The position numbers were made by a program, and so were the translations under genes. DNA of 64,000 nucleotides from Rotaria sp. Silwood1 (Eukaryota > Rotifera > Eurotatoria > Philodinida > Philodinidae), in assembly GCA_905250075.1 (NCBI GenBank), contig CAJNOP010000045.1:62001-126000 (forward strand). The letters run 5' to 3'. Under the pieces are notes generated by a model, which was not told the origin of the DNA, did no database searches, and saw only the letters and a list, made by a program, of their open reading frames with translations. Positions 13,501-27,072 of the stretch are shown here, piece by piece. Position 1 is the first letter of the stretch, and each line of letters opens with the position of its first letter.

Positions 13501-14099
13501 CGACTGTTTTGTTATCTATACTTGTTTATGATGATTATCGATCGATTAATATGAGTGAAGATTTACTCAGATGAAAAACAGCATTAAAAAAAGAAAATTA
13601 CTATATTAATATGAATCTTTTCTCGTCTTTATTCAAAGAATCTATTCGTAGTTCCGGCAGATAAGCATACCTAAGTATCCACTTGATATTTATCTGTTTT
13701 CTTTTTGTCTACAATGCAAAGAACAAGTCCTTCTTCAAGAGACAGAAAAAACGAAGAAATTCATTAGATTTAATTTATTTGTATCAATGATCACAACAGC
13801 AACAATAATATTTTTTTTTCCTTTTTTTCTCCACCCTCTTTTAAAATCCATTTTCCTATGCTTCCGACCGATTTCTTTTTATACTTGTTATAATAATAGC
13901 ATTATATTGATCCATGTTAATTTTTTTTCTCTTATATATAAAAATAAATGATTTTCATGATGCTTGTAAATGTTGACATGATTTAAATATAGATGTGCTC
14001 AATATAAATATGATGTAAAAAAAAAAGATTATTGAGTTTTTTTTTTCAATTATGTTATTTGTTTTTCATTTATAACAAAAAGAAAGCAATGTAAACAAA
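10516..14099. other. 3.6-kb intergenic region, no gene seen
   Basis: It lies upstream of the GPCR and downstream of NAF1. It is mostly CT/TTC-rich and AT-rich, with a slightly GC-richer patch at about 11,045-11,300. Minus-strand open frames at 11,027-11,335, 11,967-12,266 and 12,533-12,799 are Arg/Lys/Ser-rich, share no recognisable domain and have no flanking splice structure. I treat them as chance. A long promoter or enhancer region for the receptor is the simplest reading. Confidence 0.55.
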
Positions 14100-15975
14100 T
14101 TACATCCAAGGAAAAACACTATGAGTAGAATTATTTCCTTGAAATGATTGTTGTGTTGGTCGTACATTTCGATTATTATCACCGGAATGTGCCATACTTG
14201 AGAATGCAAATGGAGCAGAAACAATAGTAGTATTATTATTATTTTGTGTAGGTGATTGTTGTTGTTGTTGTGCTCGATATTGAAAAGAAGTTGAACTAGA
14301 AGTATTTTGAAACCAATTAGGTAAACTTGGTGGAGGTCGATTATTAGTACCACGATGAAATCCTCGATTACGACCACGACCTCGACCACGTTCAAAATTT
14401 GAAAAATTTGAAGAAATACTATAAGAAAAATAAATCCAGAATCAAATTAGTTTTCTTTTGTAAAAAGAAACTTCAAATACCTATTGGTATCATTATTTAT
14501 TGTATCGGTCATTTGTGCATCAGTGTTCTCTTCCATATGTTTTTTTCCTCGTTGTAATGCTTTAGCTGCACGTTCTTGTTCATCATCACTATAATCAATA
14601 GCAAATTTTGGTGGTTCATTATCATCTTCCCATGATGCATCTGAACCTTTTAATGCTCTTAATTCTTGCACAAAGACATATTTTGTATATGCTGTTTCTT
14701 TAGGTGCATAGAATACTTCTTGATTTAATTCTATTTGACGTTGATGAATACTATTAATATCATTATAACGAATAGAATAATATGGCTTTTCAACTGGTCC
14801 AAATGTTTCAAATATAAGTCCAATTGAACGACGATCACGATTAAAAAGAACAGTATCATCATTAAGTGGTGGTGAATAAAGTAATGATTCAATGATTACT
14901 AATTTTCCATCAACAATATGACGAACATGTCCAAGTCGTTCAATAGGTGTTTCATCACTAAGTGTAATTGTTAGATTTTCAATTGGTGGAAGCTCATCAA
15001 TAGCAAGTTCATTACGTGTACGTGGACCATGACGATTACGAAGCGCTTTTTGTTCATCATCATCTGAATCTTCATTGATAAGTGTACTAAAAACAAAAAA
15101 AGAAGAAATACGATTTACATCCAAAAAGAAACACTAATAGATTTTACTTGTTATCTTGAGATACAAATGAATCATCAGATGATGATGAACTATCATCTTC
15201 AGAACTTGAAAAAATTCGACGCTTCTTTTGTTTTCGTGTAACAGATTGATTTTTTATTTTTTTAAATTTTTTATGATGACGTGGCTCAAGTTTAATTGAT
15301 ATATTTTCACAAAGTGTATTCATAAGATGAATTTGAACGATCAGATCGTCAAGAAGGTCTTTAACATCATGATTAACTTAAAATAAATATAATAAATTAT
15401 TATATTTTATTGTAAAGTCTACATAAATTTTTTGTTTGCTTATTCAAAAATTTTCTATATTTCATTATAAAAGTGAAAGTTTTCTTTTGTTGAAAATGCC
15501 ATCTATAACGTAACACGTCTCGCTACTATCATAGAAATTAGAGATGAGTACTTTTCCATACATTCTTATTGATTCTTCATTATTATTCACTAAGAATGAA
15601 GTTTGGTTAAGCATATAATGTAAAAAACATATGCATAAGTTGAATAAAATCTCTATTAATAACACATTAATCTTAATAAATCTTACATTAATGCATATTC
15701 ATCTTTGGCACAAACGATAATAAGCATCTGAATAGTACGTAGACGTACAGATGTTGGCGATTAAGGAAAGCAATGTTTACATAGTTCTATTACATAGATA
15801 TAGCCAAAAAAATCGATTTTATATAGCTATCCTATGTCTTATTAGATCAGTCATTGCACTTATTATTGTCACTAAATTTTACCAACATTTAATAGTTTAA
15901 AGCGCATATGAAACAATTTGACTTTATTTTCTAATTAAACGATTTACCTGAATCATTCCAATGTAGATTAGCCAT
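14100..15975 (-). CDS. NAF1: H/ACA ribonucleoprotein assembly factor NAF1
   Basis: Four exons (15948-15975, 15148-15376, 14481-15086, 14100-14418) total 1,182 nt in frame, giving 393 residues. NAF1 is a nuclear chaperone that loads H/ACA snoRNPs and telomerase RNP before GAR1 replaces it. The N-terminal part is acidic and basic (KKRRIFSSSEDDSSSSSDD). The Naf1/Gar1-type core starts at about residue 135 (ERLGHVRHIVDGKLVIIES, NDDTVLFNRDRRSIGLIFET, FGPVEKPYYSIRYND). It is followed by the family signature GSDASWEDDNEPP and DYSDDEQE. The C-terminus has an RGG-like box (ERGRGRGRNRGFHRG), a Gln run and the end FPWM. A 570-bp first intron is the only long one. The start ATG gives a very short 28-nt first exon, accepted because both splice phases fit. 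Confidence 0.92.
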
Positions 15976-16201
15976 AATTCTTCTAAATCGAGATTGATCT
16001 AAAGAAAAATCTGTTTGATTTATCAATAATCAATTATTTATCTCATGCATTTGATTTATTTCTGGAATAATAAAAATCAAAAATTAAAATTTATATGAAA
16101 AATTAGAGAAAAAAAATCGTAATTATAAAAATAATAATATCATTGTTTTGTTAATTATTTTTTATTTTCACAAAAAGAAAAATATCAAAAACTGATTTAG
16201 T

Positions 16202-19200
16202 TTATGTATCATTATCGTCATCGTGTCGTCTAGTCGAAAAACGACCCGTATTTGATGCATTAGCGGGTTGATCGTCTTCATCATGGTGTCTCCCTGAAAA
16301 ACGACTCATATTTGAGATGTTAGTCGGTTGGTCATCTTCATCGCTTCGTCTACCTGAAAAACGACCCGTATTTGATGCATTAGCGGGTTGATCGTCTTCA
16401 TCATGGCGTCTACCTGAAAAACGACTCATATTTGAGGTGCCAGTCGGTTGGTCGTCTTCATCGTGTCGTCTACCTGAAAAGCGATCAGTATTTGGTGCAT
16501 TAGCGGGTTGCTCGTCTTCATCATGCCGTCTAGTGGAAAAATGACCAGTACTCGATGCAGTAGCTGGTTGATCATCGTTATCATTTTGTCTTGTTGCTGA
16601 ACGACCAGTATTCAAGGTGCTCCCTCGTGGAATATCTTCGTCATCAGTATTTCGTTTAAATGCAACTCGACGCATGTCTGATGTATTACCCGATTGGTCG
16701 TCATCGTTATTTCGTCTACCAGCCGAATGTCGAATACTTGGTGCAACGGGTGGTTGATCATCCATTTCATATCGTCTAGTTGCAACACGATTGGTACTCA
16801 ACGTGATAGCAGGTTGGTTATCATCACGTGTTGGACTTGATTCACGCATATAATCTGATGATATATTTTTATATCGATAGAGATCTTCTGAATGCTGATC
16901 AGAAAAATGGCTAAGATTTGACGTAGCAAAACCATAACTTCGTTTCGAAACACTTCTTGATGGTGATGAAAGGACAACAGCATTACGTTCAGATGCATCT
17001 TCTTTATTTGAACCAGTGAAAAGACGTGATACTCGATCACCTATAGCACCCAATAGAGAACCACCTGATTTTGATGGTGGTGGTAGTGCTGCTGCTGCTG
17101 ATGTTGATGCCGGTGGTGTATGTCTTAATGCATCAGCCTTACGAGATCTTGATGAAATAACATGTCTTTGTAATTCATTACTTGCTGCATTCCAACGTCT
17201 ATAAGAAAAAACAAAATAGCTTAAAATAAATCTTTCTATATAAATTAAACCTTTCATTAAATTGATCTGTTTCATAAGTTCCTCTAGAGCGTACTTTTGT
17301 ATTAAGATTATCCATATAAGCAACACGTTGTTTCTGTACAACAGGTGTTGACCATTTTGAACGTGTACGTGGTATCTCATATTCTTCTTCATCAGATATT
17401 GCTGCCCTATAAAAGAAAAAGAAAACATATTTTTCATTTGAAAATATCCAACGAATCTTTTGATTGTAATTTACATCATATCATTTGCTGTACTTCGAAT
17501 ATGATTTTCTGCAATAACACTACGAATAGCATTAACTTCAGCTACTTCACGATTTTCTGTCGCTTCTCTTAATTGTGTTAATACACGTAAGGCTTTACTA
17601 CCATCAACAGCTGTATAAGTAACTTGTACTTGAAATGGTAATTGTTCTAATTGATCCAAATCAATATGATATTTTTCTTTGATTTCTAAATTACAGATAA
17701 AATAATATTATATTATATGATAATTCTATTATTAATATGTACAAAAAAAAGAAAGGAAAACAACAAACCTTCTTTATTTCTAACACCAAATTCAAATGTA
17801 ACTTCAGTTTGTTTTGTTACATTTCCAATATCACGTTTTATTTTGTCAAGTTTATCCTCTAAATTATCAGGATTACGAATATATAAACCACGATGAACAA
17901 TTAAGGTTGCTTCAACATTTGTTGCAATAGTTTTTTGTTCAAGTATTGATGCAAATTCATCACGCATATTTAATAAATCAACAATTGTTACATTACCACC
18001 TGTACCATCAGCCTATTCATTACAAAAAAGAAAAAAAAAATTTTTTTTTATAGAAAAAGAAAAACATAAATCAAAATTTCTTCTACCATTTGACCGATCA
18101 CAGGAAGTAAACAAGCAGTGCCTAAACAATGAAATAATGTAATGAAAAACAAAAACCACATCTTGAAAAAAAAAACTTTACCTTTGATAGTGATAACGGA
18201 TATACTAACACCTTTTTCTCTAGCACGTTCAGTTACTTAGAAATAAAAAATATATTTATAAATTAAAACAAAAAAAAATAATTGAATAAAATTTACATTC
18301 AGCATAAAATTGATTTCCTTCTTCAAGAGCTTGGTTTCTAATAGCCTCATCAACTTTTTCATCTTGAGCCGTTTCTAAACTGCCTAAGCCTCGGTTAGCT
18401 AAGCCTGAAAGAAAAAAAAAAAACAAAAATTTTTTTTTCAATAAAAATTAAAAATCTATATTTCGATTTGTTCTTCTTTTACCATCAGTACAAATAACTA
18501 TTTTTGAACCTTGCCGTTTCGATGCAATATTAAGAGCAAAAACAACAGCTGGACCAAGTGCTGTTTGACCACCTTCCTCAAGATCATAGACACGTTCAGT
18601 TAATTTTGTTTTTGTTTCTGCAACAGGTTTCAATTCTTTATTTAATTCTTTTTCAGCCTCATGTAATAAATCATTTGCATTATTTAATTTATCACCACGT
18701 ATAATTAATGGTTCATCTCTTGTACCATCACCTAAAAATTAATATCAATTAAAAAAAAGTAAAATTATTATATACATATATATATATAGTTATAATACCA
18801 AAATATGTTAGCTCATGATTGAAGGTAAGTAATGCAGCACGTCTTGTTGGTGTATCTTTAACAAGTTTATCTAAATTAGCATCAACAGCCATTTGTACAC
18901 CTTGTAAACGTGATACATATGTTTGACGATGTTGTCTTATCATAGGTGCACCACCAAATGCTTCAGCCGCACGTTCTTGTTGTTTATGTGCATTTGGTAA
19001 ATGAAATGTACCGTGAACTAATGTTGTTGATGACATTGAACCACTAATATCAATTAGAAATAAAACTATCGAATCATCAACACCAGTCATATCTGAACCA
19101 TGAACAACAGGTGCTGGAGATATCAAATATGTTGCATCTTCTTGTTTAGGTAAATCTGATTGTTCAATATCAACTATGTTTGTATTTGAACAAAATTCAC

Positions 19201-19709
19201 AGCGCCATTTAGATTCTGATTCATTTGATTGATCACGTCCAGTAGGTTCTTGTGTTTCAATTTGAATTTTACTTAAATGAGAAGCTATTGCACCACAATC
19301 TTTACAATAGACAGGATCGCCAGCATGCATTTCACCTGAAAATAAAACATAACATAATCATTTTCTTTTTCTATGATATTTTATTATTACCTGGTTGAAG
19401 TAATCGATTAAATTTAACACTAAGAACATTCGTATCAGGTTTACGTAAACGTTTTCGTCTATGTGAAGCTATAGCAGAGCTACTTGCAGCAGATTCAATT
19501 TGTTGTTCATGTTGTTTTTCTCCTTCGCTGAAAAAAGAATTGTTTAATTAGTTTTAATTTAAAATAATTTAAATTATTCTTTACCTTGCTTTGGATTTCG
19601 GTATAAACAATGGATCAGCATCATTTCCAAGTGTACCATCATCATCATCAGATACGGATTCTGATTCTGAATGATCATATTTATAAATATATTTGGATCC
19701 AAAATCCAT
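16202..19709 (-). CDS. VWA-domain protein with Sec23/24-like zinc finger and repetitive tail
   Basis: About eleven exons are read from ATG at 19709 (MDFGSKYIYKYD) to TAA at 16202, roughly 950 residues. After an acidic N-terminus comes a two-CxxC zinc-finger pair (YCKDCGA and WRCEFCSNTN, in exon 18799-19335) and a von Willebrand A domain with an intact MIDAS motif (FLIDISGSMSS). The fold continues through CTDG in exon 18483-18731. The arrangement matches metazoan proteins usually annotated 'circularly permutated Ras protein 1-like', in which no Ras part need be present; I see none here. Middle exons (17769-18013 and about 17471-17687) look like a beta-rich domain and a helical region. The last exon (16202-17198) is Ser/Arg-rich and ends in tandem 20-residue repeats. 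The gene lies 226 bp upstream of NAF1 on the same strand. Function is unknown; an intracellular metal-dependent adhesion or scaffold role is inferred. Confidence 0.8.
16205..16800 (-). repeat. 60-bp coding minisatellite, about 10 units
   Basis: The last exon of the VWA gene repeats a 20-residue unit of the form GRFSGRRHDEDDQPANASNT. It alternates basic (RR), acidic (DEDD) and QPxxxSN blocks. The units nearest the stop are most alike and those upstream (NRVATRRYEMDDQPP and neighbours) have diverged. The unit length is a multiple of three and no stop is present, so selection for an open frame is likely. Confidence 0.9.
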
Positions 19710-20405
19710 AGTTGTAAATTAGTATCTAAAAGGAAATAAGAAAAACACTTTTCTTTCATAAGCTTTTGGACTGAAAGAAAAACACCAAACTATTCATTGC
19801 AATCGTGCGATACTTAACTATAGACAAAAAATTTTAACGAAGAAAGAAGGAATATAAGCGCGCATGGTGGACTCGTGCTTTTTTTTCTTCCTAGATGATT
19901 GTAAAAAAAGGTAATACATCTCGTTAAAAAAAAAGAATCTACGTCTGCTGACTTTTTCCTTTCTTCTTAGCAACCAAATATGCAATGCTGAAAAAGGAAT
20001 AAAGTTAATAATGTAGTTATTCTCAATTAAAAATATCAGCAAATAATATTTTATATCTTTTAAAATTTAGCGAAAAAAACAAACAAATAAACAAATATTA
20101 TAATAAAAACTTTTTCTAAATTTTCTTGTCTTTAAAATTCATAAGTATCGTCTGAACTGATTTGTATTCTTTTTTTGTTTTTACTGTATGAAAACGACAA
20201 GTGACAAGGAAGAATAAACAAACAAACAAACAAAAAATAATAATAATGACTTTAGAAAATGCTACAAGGCTCAAATATGTAGTTGGAAAAAAAAATAGAA
20301 ATCATGAAGTTGAAACACTCGAAAAAAAAAGAAACAGAATACAGGAACATTAACTCTAAAGAAACACTAAGACAAGATGTTCGTTTCATAGATAAATTAT
20401 TCATT
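19710..20405. other. Intergenic, no gene seen
   Basis: Spacer between the 5' end of the VWA gene and the 3' end of mitofusin on the same strand. AT-rich, with CAAA runs near 20,220. The 74-codon open frame at 19,818-20,042 has no domain-like character. Confidence 0.6.
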
Positions 20406-23400
20406 TTATGTTATTATTGAATTTGATGATAAATATTGTTTTGAAAATTCCCTTAATTCATTATCAATATCATCTCCTTGTTTTCGTAATTTTTTTCCTT
20501 TATCAATATATTTTAATAATTGATCAACTTCTTTTCTTAATTGTTTCATATTATCTGTTAAATCATCTTTTTCATTATCAACATAACGTATTGTTTGAGC
20601 AAAATACATTGATAATTCTTGTTGTACTTGTGCACTAGCATTACCCGATGTTAAATCAACAATTAATTTCATTTTTGACGATGCATAATCAGCATATTGA
20701 CGTTTAAATGCACGTTCTTGGGCTTTTTTTGTCCACATTAAACGTTCATATAAATATAAACTACCATAAATACCAGCAACAATACCTAATACTTTCCAAC
20801 CAACACTACGCCATACTAATGCACCAGCACCTAATGCAAGTAAACCTGATTTTGATGTTAATATTGATATATTATTTGCTGTTGTTAATAAATCATTTGT
20901 TGAATTAAGTAATGATGTTGGTGAGGTTAATTCATTTATAGGTTTTGGTCCTGTTAGAGATTCTTTCTGATTTTGAACAAAACGTTGCCATAAACATGTA
21001 AATCCTAATGAAAATTTAAATTGTATATCTTCACGAAAATCTGAACATAAATTTGAACAATCCAAACGATATGAAACAGCAAAATCTGAACGAGGTACTA
21101 TTGATTCAACAAGCATTTTACGTTCATTATTTGATAAAACGGATTTAACACGTTCTTTTATTTCACGATGAACACTACTTAATGATGAATATAAAGCTGT
21201 ATTAAGGCGATTTTGTAAATTAGAACCAAGTCGGTCTTCAACCCAACGATGTAAATCTCGTTTATAAAGTGGAATTTGTTCGGGATCGGACGAAAATGGA
21301 CGTTCGAATTCTTCGATTAATGTATAAAGACTTAAAAAATAGAAAAAAAATAAATTATTTTTTTTTCGTTCGAAAAGAAAAATGATATTATGTTGAATGT
21401 AAGACTGCTCATATTTCAAAAAGAAAAAGACAATCGTATGAAATCCTTGTATAAAAATATTTCATGAACAAGAAAGTTTTTCTTTTGAAACCAAATATAT
21501 ATTTAGATCAGGTTCTTCTATTAAAATAAGATATTTCAGATGAATCTTATGTTTTGAATCATTGTCAAATGTTATTGATATTTTTAGTCAAGGTTCCTAT
21601 ATGAGTATTAGAAATGTATAATCAAAGAAATACGATCTATAGATTTTCTTTCTCAGAGTTCATGGAACAATTTAAACAAATACATATAAGAGAGAGAAAG
21701 TTCTAATTGGCTTTTGTTTTTTTTTTTATTTTGATATTTTTTCTATTATATGAAGCCTTGTGAGTGTAATCAAACTTGTTTTTTCGTTTGTAATGCCAAC
21801 GTATACGACAATATCTTTATCGTTTGCCATTTGAATATCGTAATTTCAAGCTAATCAATTTTGTTTTGATTTCTTCAGTCAATCTAACAGATCCACGACT
21901 ATCTACTAATAGGGATGTACCAACATCTAGAACATGATGTGAAAGATGACATTTTTTTTCCTTATTAATAATGCAGTTCCCCGTAGATTGTTCGTAAAAA
22001 TAATAATTTCTCTATGCAAAGCTATTGTTGAAATTTATGAAATATAAAAACAAAGGTTCTAAAACTGATTGGAAATCCATAGTTTTTCGGCAAATATCAA
22101 TTGATTCTGAGAGTTGTATTTTGCATTAGACAAATTCTAAGAAGAGGTTCTGATTAGAAATTAAAGTTTTGAATGTTCTTCTCCTAACTTTTCTTAATGC
22201 AAAATACAAATCTCAGAATCAGTTGATATTATTGAAAGAAAAATTAACAAAAAAAAATGTGAATCTTAGATCAATTAACAGAAGCTGCGTTCTTAATAAG
22301 GATAAAAATGTCATCTTTGACATTATGTACTTGGATGTGGGTTCATCTCTAACTATCAAGAGCTAATAACATACTCTAAAAAATTATCTAGATTGCAGAC
22401 AATAACTTAATTAATTCAGAAAAAGAAAAACATTCAACAAGTCTTTTGTATCGATTGTTCTTCATCCTAATCTTTCAGACATGTTTTATAATTAATTCAT
22501 AACATGACTATAAGAATATATCATGATATTTAACAAGAGAAAAAAGCAACTATAATATTTTTTTCATTTTCTCAGTTTTTTTTTAAAGTAAGAAAAAAAA
22601 AAGAAGTTCTGGTTCATATTTGATTAATTTTTTTTAATATTCCTATTAGAAAAACATACCGTTTAATTTCATCATTCAATGTTTGTGCAACTCTTTTATA
22701 AACGTCTTCAGTTATATGTCGAATTTTTTCTTTTGCCGATTCAGTCATTGAACGTAATTCATTTTCAAGTAAAGTATTTTTTTCATCCATTTCAGTTAAT
22801 TTTTGAACAAGTTCTTGTTTTAATGTTTGAGATTTATTAGCTATATTCGCTGTTGTGTCACGTAATAAAGCTATAATTTCTTTGCCTCGATTTGTATGTT
22901 GTTCAAATTTAGTTTGAACAGCAGTTTTTGAAATACATTCTTCGAATTCATGTTCAAATTTAGTAAATTCATCGAGACGTTCTTTATATCCTAAATGAAA
23001 AAAAAGAAACACAGAAATAATTAATTTCTTGATAAATTTAAATTATTTTACCCTCATTAAAACCAGTTCTTGGTGAAGCTGTTGGATCTTTATTTCGACT
23101 TAATAAAGCTTCACGTGCGGAAATAAAAAACATTCGATGTTCGGAAGCTTCTTTTCGATCGCATAAATGTAACTCATCACATAAAAATTCCAATCCGCGA
23201 TCAAGATGTTGCTGTCTCACCTAAAAAAAAAGAACGCATAAAATAAATATTTCAAATTTAGAGAAAAAAAAACAACAACAATATTCTTACAGATTCAACT
23301 TCATCTGGTTCATTTGCAGTCGCATCCCATCGATTCATTAAAATAAAAATATTCGGATTTGATAAACGTTGTGCAACATTATGTAAAAATTTTTTCTCCT

Positions 23401-25839
23401 AAATTTTATTTATTTTTTCATTTAATTTTGATTTAATTCTAATGTAAACTTACAGCAACTGTAATTGTTGCTTCAGCTGATATAACAAGTACAAATACAT
23501 CAGCATCTAAGCAATGATTTTCAATCCATTGATCAAGATTAGCTGATACATCAATGCCCGGACTAAAGAAAACAAAACATAGAAATGAAATTCAACAAAA
23601 AGAAAAAAAAAATTTTTTTATTCTACCTATCAACAAGAATAACATCATCTCGAATAAGACGACATTTTTCTTTTGGCCATAAAATTTTTACAAGAGAATC
23701 TGAATCTAGTTTTTCTCTTGAGAGAGCACTGCCAACATTACCCAAACTCTAAATAAAAAAATTTTTATTCAACAATTAATAAATGTAAAAAGCGTTAGAG
23801 TTTTGAACAAAAAAAAACAGTTCACTATTTTGTACACATTATATCAGCTGATATCATCTAGTTATCAAAAATCAATCAGAAATGTAATAAACACCATGAC
23901 ATTTATCAATTTCATTTTTATCATGATTCATCTGAAATGTTTCATAACAAATTATTCATATAATGAGTCAATGTATATCTCGCATGAGTAATTTTCAGAA
24001 CTTGCTAACAGCACTCAAGTACAAATACTTTATTTGAATATGCTTCGTTTTAATCCTATTCCATGATCTCTCACTTGAAACTGTTCCAATTAATTCTCAT
24101 TTTGTTCATGATTAATCATTTAAATGATTCATTCTCGAATGATCATTGATTGAGAAGAATTCATAAAATAACCTCCGACTTAAACTAAATGATGTATCAC
24201 TGATTATTGTTAAGACACATGTATTGAACACGAAAAATGATCAATAAGATACAATTTACAACTACATCTCCGAATGCATGCTTACTTAACCATGAATAGG
24301 TGCTGAATATTTTTTTATTAAAATAGTTATTCTACAGTACATATTAAATATAATTATAAATTATTGAAATTGATAATATTATGATCAAACTGAGAGATCA
24401 TCGAATCGGGTCGAAACAGGTCTAGATTGATTCGGAGATAAACCATATTGCTTGCTCATTCTGTATACAATCGAATTAGCTCGAATTAAAATTTTTTATT
24501 GAGTACATTTTTTGACTAGTAATGTAAATATGAATTTACGAAAAAAAAAAGATGATCAGATCGATGTCCGATGATTGTATTATTCGATATATGAAATTAT
24601 TTTAATAAAAAATATTTTTTAATATGAATGTTACAGTTAAAGTTAAAATTTTTCTATATAGAAATATTTTGTATTATTGTACTGTGTTTCAAAAAAATTG
24701 TTTTGCAGAAAATTGAGTAAATAGTGTGTTTTTAGAATCTATGTAAAGCTTAACAAATATCGGTTTGTGCCACCAATAGCAAATCTTTGTGTTTCCTTTA
24801 ATATAAACTGCAAAGAATGGAAACGAAAATGAACACGCAATAACAAACGGAGACCTTATTGAGGATAAAGGCTGTCTATTTTGAACCATAGTTCTCTTTC
24901 GATACAGTCAGAATAGTTTATATACTATTAAAAGATAAATTCACTAGTTTTGAATGAATTCAAAAATATTAGATTCTCGTAACACCGTGAATAGTGAATT
25001 ACAATTTTGATATTATCGTTCATTTTAAATTTTCTTAATCAGTAATAGAAATTAAAATGTATTAGTTTTTATTTTCTCTGTAATCTATTCATAAATTAGA
25101 AATTATCACTTATAAATCATCATAAAAAAAAACTCTATCTACTTACAGTAACACTCTTTGGTTCATCTGATCCTGGTGTAAGAACATATGGTTCAGCTTT
25201 ATCGGTTCCTTCAATCTAAATAGAGATTAATATATCATTTAAATATATCTTTTAAATTTATTATACTTGAAGAAAACAATTTGTTGTATGTCCCATACCA
25301 ACTGGTAATATTCTTTCGCGTAACATTGCATTTACAGTTGTACTTTTTCCATTACTTGTTCTAAAATAGAATTTTGAGAAATTCAAAAAAAAAGAAAGAA
25401 GAATTTCAATTAATTAACCTTCCAAAAAAGACAACTTTCATATGATCACGTGATATAACAGATAGAATACGAATGACTCTGTCTTTTAATTGTTGAATAT
25501 CTTTATGTTTATCATCGGTTATTAAATTTCTTTCAGATTTGCTTACGTCTATTAAAACAAACAATTTTTTTTTTGTTTCATAATAAAATAAAATAAAACA
25601 AACCATCTAAATATTTATTTGAATCATTAACATATGATGCAATGTTTTTAAATATTCCAGTTATTGTTGTTTTAGCATGAGTAAATAATTTTAATGGAGA
25701 ATTATCATCTTAATAAAAAAAAAAAAAATAATTAGAAATTGAAATATTTTCATTAATTTTATTTTGACTAACTGGTTACACTGTTTTGACGAACAGGTCC
25801 AAGTGATGCCGGCTTTTCATGAATAATACTTCCTGACAT
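20406..25839 (-). CDS. Mitofusin, outer-mitochondrial-membrane fusion GTPase
   Basis: Eleven exons (25782-25839, 25604-25708, 25419-25548, 25267-25360, 25147-25215, 23627-23748, 23454-23562, 23291-23398, 23052-23220, 22660-22990, 20406-21330) sum to 2,220 nt, giving 739 residues, the usual mitofusin length. All GTPase motifs are present: G1 [11 protein letters not shown]2 threonines in GHTTNCF, G3 DSPGID and G4 [13 protein letters not shown] precedes G1 and a helical HR1 region follows ([17 protein letters not shown]). Paired membrane helices lie in [13 protein letters not shown] and [18 protein letters not shown], then the HR2 coiled coil to the C-terminus. The protein tethers and fuses mitochondria, both termini facing the cytosol. 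Two introns are long (21,331-22,659 and 23,749-25,146). One copy is seen, so MFN1 against MFN2 is not meaningful; it corresponds to the single invertebrate gene (Marf-like). Confidence 0.95.
22093..22230. mobile_element. Small foldback (hairpin) element in mitofusin intron
   Basis: The left arm from 22,093 (AATATCAATTGATTCTGAGA) returns in inverted orientation to 22,230 (TCTCAGAATCAGTTGATATT). The arms pair over about 38 bp with a handful of mismatches across a 60-bp loop. It is intronic and has no coding capacity, so MITE-like. Confidence 0.65.
23749..25146. other. Long intron of mitofusin, no gene seen
   Basis: 1.4 kb of AT-rich DNA between the exon ending in G3-proximal sequence and the one carrying [12 protein letters not shown]. 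It contains a small imperfect palindrome (about 24,090-24,165, arms AATTCTCA/TGAGAAGAATT) and otherwise nothing I can support. The 66-codon open frame at 24,689-24,889 is not convincing. Confidence 0.6.
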
Positions 25840-27072
25840 AATTATATTTCAATTGTAAATAACTAAAGAAAAATTAAAATAAAATACCATTTGTTTTTTA
25901 TTTCATAAATAATAAAATTTAAAGATTCATTAGAAAAAAAATTTATTGATAAAGTGATTCTTTTTTGTATGAAAAAAAAAAAATAAACAACATTTCGTCA
26001 AATGTATTATATAGCTGACCTTTCATCTAGAAATACGAAACAAAAAATTTATTTACTTTTCGTATTATAATGTACTATTTTGCAATCTAAAACAAAATAT
26101 TTTCATACACTATATTTATACGAGCAATGTATGTGTATTTATACTTTCTTTTTATTAGCAAAGCATAAGAAAAACAAACAAACAAATTACAATCTGAATA
26201 AAACAAAAGTTGTGTTCGACGTTTTTTTTCCTTTTATGGGAGATAAAAGGAAAAATACTTAGCAAGCTATTAAACTATATGCTAATTTAATAATCTAATG
26301 AAGTTACAATAAAATAACATCAGAGATAGAATTAGTTTATGATTGTTTACAATTAAATCAATTTAGGTTTTTAAAAAATTCTAATCAGATCGATTCTAAC
26401 TCTAACAAACATTAATTTACATAATCTACTTAAACTTATTATTTTTTTCATTTGTTTGACAAGAATAAATATCAAAATATGTCTACATCACATAATTTGT
26501 TCGTTATAAAATCTCATATGTAAGAGAAAAATAAATTCTATTAAAACATTGATAAAAATCAATAAATATATTTTGCTAAATTTTATTAGCTAGAAAAAAG
26601 TTCAACCAGAACAGTAATTGAAAATAATATATGCAGTTCTTCTACGTAGAATTTTTTTTTTCTTTTACGCATATCTCAAGAAGTATCTATATCACATGAT
26701 TTTTTTTTGCTTAAGAACTTCATGTTCATGAGAGAAAACTCGACAACATAGTACATTCTGTTTTTTTTCTCAGTAATGTGTGAAGAAAAAACGTGTATAT
26801 CAAAAGCAGCAGGTGTTTTGCCTATGGTAATTCTGTTTAGTACGCGTTGTATTAGAAATACTATTTAAATGTATCTACTACTCATTCATTAAATATCTTC
26901 ACCAATGAAAATTCTCAATTTCCTCTACGAAGAAAATCTTTCAACTACGCAAATACAAGAAAAAAAAACGAAAATCTATTATATATCGGCAATATGTTTT
27001 GTTATTTGATTTCAATCATCCAATAAGAAATAATATATATAAGAGGTCGCTTCTGTAACTATTTGTGTTCCT
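25840..27072. other. Divergent intergenic region between mitofusin and TMEM237
   Basis: The two genes point away from one another, so this 1.2 kb should contain both promoters. A TATA-like ATATATAAGAGG lies at about 27,032-27,043, roughly 30 bp before the TMEM237 ATG. No other gene or repeat seen. Confidence 0.5.

Noticed and set aside
20408-20908. Plus-strand hydrophobic frames of 76 and 66 codons
   Set aside because: Antisense shadows of the mitofusin terminal exon.
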